From: Bacteroidales bacterium
Lineage (GTDB): Bacteria; Bacteroidota; Bacteroidia; Bacteroidales; F082
Assembly: GCA_013141455.1 (NCBI GenBank)
Contig: JABFQW010000039.1
Coordinates: 1-51,560 of the forward strand
Reading direction: 5' to 3'
DNA length: 51,560 bases
The position numbers were made by a program, and so were the translations under genes. Positions 34,043-42,371 of the stretch are shown piece after piece (within the stretch, counting starts at the first letter, position 1; every line of letters starts with the position of its first letter). A model generated the notes under the pieces. The model was not told the DNA's origin. It saw only the letters and a program-made list of their open reading frames with translations, and made no database searches.

Positions 34043-34672
34043 TCAATGAATAAGGTAAAATAGCGGAAACAAATAAATCCAAATGATGTCAACAAGATGC
34101 CAATACAATCCGGCATTTTCCGTCAGGGAATAATTCCCGGCATTTAGTCGTCCGGACTTTGTTCTGTGAATGACAACTCCTATAAATGTCGCACCGATAA
34201 GGATATGCAGAGCATGCAACCCGGTCATGAAGAAATAAAGATAGAAAAACAAACTTTCCCCTTTGGGTAATTGGTTAAATACTGCCATTCCCGGAAATAA
34301 TCCATGATGAATCTTGGCGCTCCATTCAAAATATTTGATCACCATGAAAACGAGGGAGGCAGCAACAGTAATCATTAACAATTGTATCGACTTTTTGCTG
34401 TTTCCAAGCTGTATGGCGGTTATCGACATGGCTATGGTCATGCTGCTGATTAATAACACGATGGTATTAATTGATCCCATGGTAACATTGAGTTGAAATG
34501 AGGCTGCCAGAAATGCTTCCGGATTAAGCATCCGGTAAACCATATAAACGATAAATAAACCGCCAAACAACAGGAATTCAGTAAACAAGAAAAGCCACAT
34601 ACCTAATTTCGAAGCTTCTGCATCGCGATTGTGCCCCGAGTTAGGTAAGACGAGGCCTGAATGGTGTTTCAT
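34043..34672 (-). CDS. coxC: Cytochrome c oxidase subunit III
   Basis: A 209-residue protein with five membrane helices, the short-type subunit III. EFLLFGGLFIVYMVYRMLNPEAF and the C-terminal LTENAGLYWHLVDIIWIYLFPLFYLI are the conserved ends (WHxVDxxW motif). It follows subunit I after 19 bp and precedes subunit IV. Binds no metal but stabilises the oxidase. Confidence 0.93.
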   Translation of the reverse strand: MKHHSGLVLPNSGHNRDAEASKLGMWLFLFTEFLLFGGLFIVYMVYRMLNPEAFLAASFQLNVTMGSINTIVLLISSMTIAMSITAIQLGNSKKSIQLLMITVAASLVFMVIKYFEWSAKIHHGLFPGMAVFNQLPKGESLFFYLYFFMTGLHALHILIGATFIGVVIHRTKSGRLNAGNYSLTENAGLYWHLVDIIWIYLFPLFYLIH

Positions 34673-34691
34673 AATCTATATACTTGATTGA

Positions 34692-36296
34692 TTAAAAATT
34701 GTTTTCAAAATCATAGGGCCCACCTTTTGGCAGTTCCGGCATTTTATCGAAATTTTGCACAGGAGGTGGTGAAAGCGTTTGCCACTCGAGTGTAATGCCT
34801 CCCCAGGGATTCCTTCCTATTTTTTCTTTTGAGGTATAAAAACCGGCAATCAGATTTCCAATCATGAGCAACAACCCTGTTACCAGAACCCATGAACCAT
34901 ACGTACTGATCATGTTTGGAAGATGAAACTCAGGCAGGTAATCGTAATATCTGCGTGGCATTCCCATCAGGCCTGAAATCAACATGGGGAAATACAAAAG
35001 GTTGAAACCAATAAAAAGTATAACGAAAGCAACATTTGCAACTGCTTTGTTATACATCCTGCCCCAGATTTTTGGATACCAATAGTGTAATGCTCCAAAA
35101 AAGGCAAAACCGGTTCCGCCAAACATCACATAATGGAAATGCCCGACAACAAAATAAGTATCATGTAAATGTATATCTGTGGCAAGGGCCCCTAATACCA
35201 GACCCGATAAACCACCCACCATAAACTGAAAAATGAAACCCAATGCGTAAAGCAACGGAGGTTGCACATCAATTGATCCTTTGTAAAGTGATGCTACCCA
35301 ATTGAATACCTTAATGGCTGTGGGTATTGCAACCAAAAATGTCATCACCGAGAATACGATCCGTGCTGCCCCGCTCATACCGGCAGTGAACATATGATGA
35401 CCCCAGACAAAATAACCGACGAAGGCAATGGCTAAGCTCGAAAAGGCAATCGCCTTATATCCGAATATGGTGCGATGTGTGAAAGTTGGTATCAGTTCCG
35501 AAATGATACCAAATGCAGGCAATGCCATGATATAAACTGCCGGATGCGAATAAATCCAGAAGAGATGCTGATAAAGTATTGGGTCGCCACCAATGGAAGG
35601 ATCGAAAAGACCAACGCCTAAAACCCTTTCTGCAACGATCATCAAAAGTGTTATGCCTATAATTGGCGTAGCGAGTAATTGAATCCATGAAGTGGCATAC
35701 AAAGCCCAGGCAAACAGCGGCATTTTGAAAAAAGTCATCCCGGGCGTGCGTAAACGGTGAATGGTAACAATAAAATTCAGTCCGGTTAAAATGTTTGCAA
35801 ACCCAAGCACAAAAGCGGCTAATACCGACATGGTAACATTGGTGCCTGTTCTTACACTATAGGGCGCATAAAATGTCCATCCTGTATCGGCCGGACCATC
35901 ACCAAATAAAAGCGTCGAAAGTACCATCAATGCACCTACGACATAAATCCACCACGAAAGCAGGTTTAGTTTTGGAAAGGCAACATCATCAGTTCCCAAC
36001 ATGATTGGTAAAAAGAAATTTCCGAATACAGCCGGGATGCTCGGAATGATAAAAAGGAAAATCATGATAACACCATGCATGGTAAATACCTGGTTATACA
36101 TTTTTGCTTCCATGATGTCTTTCCCGGGATTGAGTAGTTCCAGACGCATCAAAACACCCAAGGAGACCCCAACAAGGAAAAATGCCAGAATCGAGTACAG
36201 GTAAAGTAATCCGATCCGCTTGTGGTCAACGCTAAATATCCAGGAAAACAGACCTTTCTTTGCCTGAAAGAAATTTAATTCAGTTGTTGCTGTCAT
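34692..36296 (-). CDS. coxA: Cytochrome c oxidase subunit I (A2-type)
   Basis: Catalytic subunit with 12 helices in 534 residues. Heme ligands are H74 (TMHG) and H388, the heme a3 ligand is H386 (GHFHY), and CuB binds H251, H300 and H301. Y255 can form the His-Tyr crosslink. The helix VI sequence reads YSHPAVY, without the D-channel glutamate found as HPEVY in mitochondrial-type enzymes. This Tyr-Ser motif is the mark of A2-type oxidases such as that of Rhodothermus. It is the second gene of the operon, 5 bp after the SCO gene. Confidence 0.96.
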   Translation of the reverse strand: MTATTELNFFQAKKGLFSWIFSVDHKRIGLLYLYSILAFFLVGVSLGVLMRLELLNPGKDIMEAKMYNQVFTMHGVIMIFLFIIPSIPAVFGNFFLPIMLGTDDVAFPKLNLLSWWIYVVGALMVLSTLLFGDGPADTGWTFYAPYSVRTGTNVTMSVLAAFVLGFANILTGLNFIVTIHRLRTPGMTFFKMPLFAWALYATSWIQLLATPIIGITLLMIVAERVLGVGLFDPSIGGDPILYQHLFWIYSHPAVYIMALPAFGIISELIPTFTHRTIFGYKAIAFSSLAIAFVGYFVWGHHMFTAGMSGAARIVFSVMTFLVAIPTAIKVFNWVASLYKGSIDVQPPLLYALGFIFQFMVGGLSGLVLGALATDIHLHDTYFVVGHFHYVMFGGTGFAFFGALHYWYPKIWGRMYNKAVANVAFVILFIGFNLLYFPMLISGLMGMPRRYYDYLPEFHLPNMISTYGSWVLVTGLLLMIGNLIAGFYTSKEKIGRNPWGGITLEWQTLSPPPVQNFDKMPELPKGGPYDFENNF

Positions 36297-36301
36297 CTAT
36301 T

Positions 36302-37096
36302 TTAATCTATGTTATTGATTTTCTTTTTCCGGTTTCCCGAAATTAAAAGCGATATGAAAAAGCTTATTGCGGCCAATATGATAATTGATCCGGATATTTT
36401 TGTCGTATTAAAGACGTATTTCTTTCCATCAGCATCATAGCTGAAACAAAATTGAAGGACTTTATTGATTGTTGGTCCTGAACGACCTTCAGCAGACTCG
36501 ACAACGGCCATTTTTAAATCGAAAGGTAAAAAATCAGTTCCATGGAGGTACCTGTTTATCTTACCATCCTTCCCTAAAACAACAAGCGTTGCCGGATGCA
36601 CAAATTCTTTACCTTCCTGTTTCACATAATAACCGATCGATTGCAATAATTTTTGAATCATGATGCTGTCACCCGTGAAAAACTGCCAGCCATTTACATT
36701 GTTTTCTTTGCCGGCGAGTTTGAGATAAGTCTTTTTCTTCTTTGCAGCTAAAACGCTGTTTTCTAAGTGATTGAAACTCACTGTGAAAACCTGATAATCT
36801 TTTCCCAATTCCAGTTCCGATCGCCCCACAACTTCGGCAAGACCGTTAAGTAAGGGGGTACAGATACCCGGACATTCATAATAAACCATGGCGAGCACGG
36901 TTGGTTTATCCATGGCAGTTTTGAGGTCAATTTTATTGAAATTGTCATCAGTGAAAATTAAACTGTCAGGCAGATAAGTATCTAACTTTTCGTAAACACC
37001 CAATTGTTCCGCCTGAGCAAAAATGTTATGAACCGGTATGGTACAAATGAGAATTAAGACAAAAAATACCCTTTTTAATTCTTGTAAATATTTCAT
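36302..37096 (-). CDS. SCO1/SenC family copper chaperone
   Basis: Periplasmic thioredoxin-fold protein that delivers copper to the CuA site. I start at ATG 37096 (264 residues). An earlier TTG would add two codons. A signal peptide (about 1-29) precedes the copper site: C75 and C79 in YECPGIC and H167 in EFVHPAT. A C-terminal helix (about 235-255) anchors it, an unusual extra anchor beyond the normal N-terminal one. It is the first gene of the oxidase operon. A palindrome at 37140-37160 is upstream. Confidence 0.92.
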   Translation of the reverse strand: MKYLQELKRVFFVLILICTIPVHNIFAQAEQLGVYEKLDTYLPDSLIFTDDNFNKIDLKTAMDKPTVLAMVYYECPGICTPLLNGLAEVVGRSELELGKDYQVFTVSFNHLENSVLAAKKKKTYLKLAGKENNVNGWQFFTGDSIMIQKLLQSIGYYVKQEGKEFVHPATLVVLGKDGKINRYLHGTDFLPFDLKMAVVESAEGRSGPTINKVLQFCFSYDADGKKYVFNTTKISGSIIILAAISFFISLLISGNRKKKINNID

Positions 37097-37139
37097 ATAC
37101 AATAGAATAGACTAATGAAAATACGGGTTTCAGGCGGCT

Positions 37140-37160
37140 AATTTAGACTAAATCTAAATT
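37140..37160. promoter_or_regulatory. Palindrome upstream of the oxidase operon, candidate operator
   Basis: Perfect 8-bp arms AATTTAGA and TCTAAATT around CTAAA, with an overlapping smaller palindrome TTTAG-A-CTAAA. It lies 43 bp ahead of the SCO start codon. Its regulator is unknown. DtxR/MntR-type and Rrf2-type sites have similar shape. Confidence 0.45.
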
Positions 37161-37291
37161 AAAACAAAATAAATTTGAAAATATTTATATCACCTGACGG
37201 AATAAATAATTTCCAACATACTGGTAACCAACTACGTTCCGGGTAGTTAAGCGGATGGGTAACACTGAAAGGTTATTCGGACAAAATAGCC

Positions 37292-37328
37292 ACAAAAAAA
37301 GAGACCGTACTTCTCAGCACGGTCTCTC
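37292..37328 (-). terminator. Intrinsic terminator after the DUF4920 gene
   Basis: Read on the minus strand: AGAGACCGT pairs with ACGGTCTCT around a 10-nt loop, then seven T. It lies just after the DUF4920 stop and separates it from the oxidase operon. Confidence 0.88.
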
Positions 37329-37347
37329 TTATCCAATAGTAGCAATA

Positions 37348-37851
37348 TTACTCAACAATCACACCTGATGCTTCAATGGTGTAATCATAAACCGGTTTGG
37401 TAATAGCATCAATTTCGGTTTGGCTTTGCCGGTTTTCAGCAGCGATTTTTTTCAATGTTTCAACGCTGACAAGTTGACGAACAGCAACTCCGTCTAACCA
37501 AACAGTTTTTCCGGAAATATCTTTCGGAACCGAAAACTCGTTTTTCATATTCACCATGATTTCCTCATTGCCATAAGCAACAGTAAGCCAGCAACCACTG
37601 TGCTGACAAACTTCAACGATCTTGCCTGTTAATTTCACCACCGCTGTATCGGTAGTAAACATCGAAGGTAATTCTTGCATTTCCCTGGCGCCCGTTTTAG
37701 TAATTTGAGCACCATAGTTATTGGAGGCCAAAATAACAGTTTCGGTATGGGCAGTATTGCCTTTCTTTTTTTCAGCTTTATTACAGCAGGACGAAACAGT
37801 AATGATTCCGCTAACAGTAAGTAGTATGAGTAACCTGATGCGATTCTTCAT
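37348..37851 (-). CDS. DUF4920 lipoprotein
   Basis: A 167-residue lipoprotein with signal ending GIITVSSC (lipidated Cys 22) and a mature domain with VEVCQHSGCWLTVAYGNEEIMV (about 81-102), the conserved CxxxGCW of DUF4920. A beta-barrel-like fold with a cysteine pair suggests metal or redox binding. It starts 7 bp after the small cytochrome c gene, so the two likely work in the same periplasmic chemistry, perhaps copper or electron delivery. That is inference. Confidence 0.85.
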   Translation of the reverse strand: MKNRIRLLILLTVSGIITVSSCCNKAEKKKGNTAHTETVILASNNYGAQITKTGAREMQELPSMFTTDTAVVKLTGKIVEVCQHSGCWLTVAYGNEEIMVNMKNEFSVPKDISGKTVWLDGVAVRQLVSVETLKKIAAENRQSQTEIDAITKPVYDYTIEASGVIVE

Positions 37852-37858
37852 GTTGTTA

Positions 37859-38322
37859 TCAGATTCTTGGATCGATCACAACATCTTTTACATCTTCCAA
37901 GGTCACTGTTCCACCTTTGTTTCCCCATGTGTTTAATACATAGTTAATTACAGCAACAGCTTCTTCTTTGGTTCCAACCTGTTGCGGCATGGGTGCATTG
38001 TATTTAACACCGTTGACAACGATTTCGTGGTTCGAACCATTCAAAGCCTGAGCCACAGCGCGAACTTTGTCAGCAAAAAGATAATCAGAGTTTTTGAGAG
38101 GAGGAAATGCTCCGGGAATGCCTTCGCCATTGGCCTGGTGACAAACAATACATTTTGCCATGTATATTTTTTCACCTTCAGCAAATGAGTTGGAAGGTAC
38201 GGCCGCTTTCACTACTTCTGTCTTGGTTCAGTTTTAGTTTCGGTGCCTCCGCCACAACCTTGTGCGGCTATCAGCAGGCCAGCGCTAAGCAGGCCAAACA
38301 TAAATAATTTTGTGATTTTCAT
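37859..38322 (-). pseudogene. Small lipid-anchored cytochrome c, frameshifted in this sequence
   Basis: The cytochrome domain (CIVCHQANGEGIPGAFPPLK, axial Met in NAPMPQQ) is in one frame from 38227 to the stop at 37859. Without more sequence it would start at a GTG (38212) and lack a signal peptide, so it could not get heme in the periplasm. In another frame an ATG at 38322 encodes a lipoprotein signal, LLIAAQGC (Cys 23), then GGGTETKTEPRQK and a stop. One missing base near 38227, between GAA and CC, would join them as ETKTETKTEVVKAAVP. It is either a real mutation or a sequencing error. The promoter box at 38350-38357 is intact. Confidence 0.8.
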
Positions 38323-38349
38323 TGCGATTATTTTGATTGAAATTTTCTG

Positions 38350-38357
38350 CAAAAGTA
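38350..38357 (-). promoter_or_regulatory. Promoter -7 element of the cytochrome c gene
   Basis: Minus-strand TACTTTTG followed by CA fits TAnnTTTG and lies 28 bp ahead of the ATG at 38322. It supports translation from the signal-peptide frame. Confidence 0.6.
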
Positions 38358-38574
38358 ATATTCTTTAGCAGACTAAAAGAATGATTCTAAATAATAATTT
38401 TAAGCCACATACGCGATAACTACTTTAGAATTTATTTTAATTATTTACCAAATCACAGGCAACCTTTTACTAATTTTACGTTGTCATATTCTGATAGAAA
38501 GTCGGTGATCTTAACTTTCTTTTTCGTTGAAACATTGTTTGGGGTTCTTCAAATCTAACATAACAAAGGTTTAT

Positions 38575-41500
38575 ATGATTAAAAAAATTCTACTCTTCGT
38601 ATTGGTGACAACATTCCTTCCATTTGAAATGGAAGCCGAATGGATTACAATAAACAATAAAAAATCAATGCCAGCTCCACCTGATATCACAATAATCAGT
38701 GATGATGTGAACGGCACTGTGTTAAAAATTGATTTAACGGGCTTCGATGCAAAATCATTTATTTCTGGTGACAAATCGTATAAGACGGTTGATTTGTTGT
38801 CAGAAATATTTAGTACCGATCCCGGATTCCCTTCCTTGCCTTATATAGCAACAACCTTAGCCATTCCCGATCAGGGCGGGCTTTCGGTTGAAGTATTGGA
38901 AACAGGTTTGGTTCAAACCTTTACGAATGTTTATTTACCTCCGGCACGGGCAAGTTGGTTCGAAGGCAAGCCCGAAACGCCTTATCTCGAAAATAAAGGT
39001 GCTTACGAATCACATGAAATTTTCCCGGCTGAGTATGCCAGCCTTGAAACGCCATCCGTTTTTCGTGATTTCCGTATTGCCCGTTTGTCGGTTTATCCTG
39101 TCAGGTATGTCGCTGCAACAAAGGAATTGCAGGTTACTACCTCAATCACGGTACGTGTGAACTATGGTAAGGGCGTAGTTGTGAATCCGAAAACGACGCC
39201 TAAACATGCTATTGCTCCCTCTTTCGCTAAGCTTTACAGGAGTTTTATTGCCAATTATCAGAATGTTTTGGATAAAGAGTATAATGGTGTTGAAGACGGG
39301 CGTGAGGTAATGTTATGTATAATGCCGGATGATTTAACCGAAAGTTTTCAAATATACGCTGATTGGAAGCGTCAGAGCGGCATTGATATTCACATCACAA
39401 AATTCAGCGATATTAACGCCAATGCCAATAATCCGGACATCATTAAAAACCATATTTCAGATGCCTACCACAATTGGGAGTTTCCACCTACTTATGTGTT
39501 GTTGGTTGGCGACGATGGGGTCTTTCCAAAAGAGATCGTTGAATACCCTGACTATTCATTTCCAAATGAAGATTATTTTGTAGAAATTGATGGAAACGAT
39601 TATTTCCCTGAAATGATGGTTGGCCGGTTTACAAACCAGGGTGATGTTCGGATGCAGATAATGATAAATAAATTTTTGTTATACGAAAAAGAACCATATC
39701 TCGCTGATACAGATTGGTTTAAAAAGGGGGTTTGTTGTTCGAATAATTATTATCCATCGCAGGTTGAAACCAAACGATTTACTACCAGTGTCATGATTGA
39801 GGATGGAGGTTTTACCGTGGATACCTTAATGAGTGATGGCGATGGCTGGGGATCAGACTGTACGGTGGAGTTGAGTGATGTAGTCAATGCAATCAACGAC
39901 GGACGAAGTTATCTGAATTATCGCGGTGAAGGATGGTATTATGGTTGGTCTGCAAGTTGTTATGAGTTTTCTACTTCAGATGTCTCCAGTTTAAATAATG
40001 GTGAAAAATTTCCGTTCGTAACCAGTATTGGTTGTGGCGTTGCCATGTTCGACGGTCCGGGAGGGAATTGTTTTGGCGAAGAATGGGTCGAGATGGGTTC
40101 GCTTACCAACCCGAGAGGCGCCGCAGCTTTCATCGGTCCCACCTCAAACACGCATACTGCCTATAACAACCGGATCGACAGGGGCATTTATGTCGGAATG
40201 TTTCAGGAAGGGATGGACACTCCCGGTGAAGCCTTGCTGCGTGGGAAACTTTATATGTACAATGTTTTTGGAAATGATTATTACACGGAGTATCATTATA
40301 AAATATTCTGTATTCTTGGTGATCCAAGTATTCATATTTGGAAAGATGTTCCTCAGGCAGTGAATGTCAGCTATCCAGCAATTATGTTAGTGGGGGATAA
40401 TACCATTGATTTTGAAGTCACTTTCGCTTCTAACGGACAGGCTGTTGCAAATGCACAGGTGTGTATAACCGGTGAAGAACTTTTTTTTAACGGGTTTACT
40501 GACGAAACGGGTCATGTTCAACTCAGTATGACAGCCGAAACCGAGCAGGTTCTGATGGTTACGACACGTGGTGGCAATGTGATTCCTTATCAGGGTACAT
40601 TGGGAGTTGTGCAAGCCGATGCACTTGTCGAACCCGAAGGTGAACCTGTGTTGGTTGATATGGACGGAAACACAGATGGATTGTTAAATCCCAATGAAAA
40701 TGGATTTATTACCTATACCTTAAAGAACTGGGGATTTCAAACAGTGAATAATGTTCAGGCAAGCCTTTCGGTAATCAATACCGAAAATGTTGAGATTATT
40801 ACAACAGATCCGGTGAATTTTGGAAATCTCGTTAGTGGTGGTTCATTTACCGGAAGTCCGTTTCAGTTTTTTGTTTTGCCTGAATGTCCGATCGGACAGG
40901 CCGTTACATTAAAATTACACGTCTTTAATAGTAACAATTCCTGGGATTATTATTATAACACCGAAATAGTTGGATGCAATCTGAATTTTGAGGATTTCGC
41001 GATTCACGATGCAAGTTCAGCGAATCCGAACTTCAGGATGGATCCGGGTGAAAATGTAGTTGTCATAGTTTCAGTCGCTAATATTGGGGTTGATGTTGCT
41101 CCTGAAGTGATGGGTGTTTTATCGTGCAATGATCCCAATATCACGATTACCGATTCAATTGGCACTTTTGGTACTGCTGAGGTCAACGGAATTTTAATGA
41201 ATTTTGATGATTATTTCAAAGTCAGCGTTGATGCAGCCTGTCCGAATGGTTATTTGGCTAATTATTCGTTGAAACTTTATACCCAAAATGGAAATTATCC
41301 ATATCAGACAAACCCGACTTTTACCATGCCGGTAGGTTTGTTGGTGCCTACTGATTATACCGGCCCTGACGATTATGGGTACTATGCCTATGCAAGTGAC
41401 GATTCTTTTTTCGATCAGACACCTGTTTTTAACTGGGTCGAACTTGAAAACATTGGTACCAAAATTAACCTGTCGAACAATGGCGATTACACGAAGAATG

Positions 41501-42354
41501 TATTGATACCATTTAATTTTAAATATTACGGTATTGATTATAATCAGCTTAGGATAAGTACTGATGGTTGGCTGGCGTTTGGAAATGGCACGCAAATAGC
41601 GCCTAATAATACCATACTGCCAAATTTTGACAATGTGAATAATATGATAGCTGTTTTCTGGGACGATTTGTTTGATATCGAGTTTTTCTCAGGGGATATT
41701 TATTATTTTAATGATTATCTTAATCACCGTTTCATAGTTGAATGGGATAATGTACCACATAATCATTTCGAATCGGAACCAAACAGAGAGGTGTTCCAGG
41801 CGATACTTTTCGATCCTGCTTATTATGAAACAATTACAGGTGACGGTGAAATTATTTTCCAATATAAAAATGTCGGCGAACCTGAAAGTGTGACGGTTGG
41901 TATCGAAAATCAATCACAAATGATTGGTCTTCAATATCTTTTTGATGATGTTTATGATCCTACTGCCTCAGCATTAGTAAGTGAAAAAGCTATAAAGTTC
42001 ACCACTAATCCGCCATTTGCTTCGATTATCACATCCATAAACCAGAATCCAGACTCAGATTTGGCCAATAAACCAAATGTTTATCATTTAGGTCAGAACC
42101 ATCCAAATCCTTTTAACACAAGCACCCGGATCACTTATTCAGTACCTGAGCAAAGTTTCGTCACCCTCAGTATTTATACTATTCAGGGAGAGCTGGTGCG
42201 GACCTTACAGCATGGAATTCAGCACTCCGGAGAATACGCGGTTGACTGGGATGGTTCGAATGATTCAGGGAAACGATTAGTTTCCGGAATGTATTTCTAT
42301 CGTTTACAGGCTGATGGTTTTAGTAGCACCATGAAGATGTTTATCTCGAAGTAA
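38575..42354 (+). CDS. Gingipain-like (C25 family) secreted protein with T9SS sorting domain
   Basis: A large exported protein of 1259 residues (start at ATG 38575; the earlier TTG is unlikely). After the signal peptide (1-22) comes a pro-region to about 230, then a C25 catalytic fold (about 235-600). The nucleophile is C487 in SIGCGVAMFD. The position of the catalytic histidine, 35 residues earlier, reads YRGEGW with E452. In gingipains it is GHG. Ig-like and nidogen-like beta domains follow (about 620-1150). The last 90 residues (NHPNPFNTSTRITYSVPE to KMFISK) are a T9SS type A sorting domain, so the protein should reach the surface. It ends 17 bp before pgsB. Confidence 0.87.
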   Translation: MIKKILLFVLVTTFLPFEMEAEWITINNKKSMPAPPDITIISDDVNGTVLKIDLTGFDAKSFISGDKSYKTVDLLSEIFSTDPGFPSLPYIATTLAIPDQGGLSVEVLETGLVQTFTNVYLPPARASWFEGKPETPYLENKGAYESHEIFPAEYASLETPSVFRDFRIARLSVYPVRYVAATKELQVTTSITVRVNYGKGVVVNPKTTPKHAIAPSFAKLYRSFIANYQNVLDKEYNGVEDGREVMLCIMPDDLTESFQIYADWKRQSGIDIHITKFSDINANANNPDIIKNHISDAYHNWEFPPTYVLLVGDDGVFPKEIVEYPDYSFPNEDYFVEIDGNDYFPEMMVGRFTNQGDVRMQIMINKFLLYEKEPYLADTDWFKKGVCCSNNYYPSQVETKRFTTSVMIEDGGFTVDTLMSDGDGWGSDCTVELSDVVNAINDGRSYLNYRGEGWYYGWSASCYEFSTSDVSSLNNGEKFPFVTSIGCGVAMFDGPGGNCFGEEWVEMGSLTNPRGAAAFIGPTSNTHTAYNNRIDRGIYVGMFQEGMDTPGEALLRGKLYMYNVFGNDYYTEYHYKIFCILGDPSIHIWKDVPQAVNVSYPAIMLVGDNTIDFEVTFASNGQAVANAQVCITGEELFFNGFTDETGHVQLSMTAETEQVLMVTTRGGNVIPYQGTLGVVQADALVEPEGEPVLVDMDGNTDGLLNPNENGFITYTLKNWGFQTVNNVQASLSVINTENVEIITTDPVNFGNLVSGGSFTGSPFQFFVLPECPIGQAVTLKLHVFNSNNSWDYYYNTEIVGCNLNFEDFAIHDASSANPNFRMDPGENVVVIVSVANIGVDVAPEVMGVLSCNDPNITITDSIGTFGTAEVNGILMNFDDYFKVSVDAACPNGYLANYSLKLYTQNGNYPYQTNPTFTMPVGLLVPTDYTGPDDYGYYAYASDDSFFDQTPVFNWVELENIGTKINLSNNGDYTKNVLIPFNFKYYGIDYNQLRISTDGWLAFGNGTQIAPNNTILPNFDNVNNMIAVFWDDLFDIEFFSGDIYYFNDYLNHRFIVEWDNVPHNHFESEPNREVFQAILFDPAYYETITGDGEIIFQYKNVGEPESVTVGIENQSQMIGLQYLFDDVYDPTASALVSEKAIKFTTNPPFASIITSINQNPDSDLANKPNVYHLGQNHPNPFNTSTRITYSVPEQSFVTLSIYTIQGELVRTLQHGIQHSGEYAVDWDGSNDSGKRLVSGMYFYRLQADGFSSTMKMFISK

Positions 42355-42371
42355 TCCTATCAGAAAAATGT

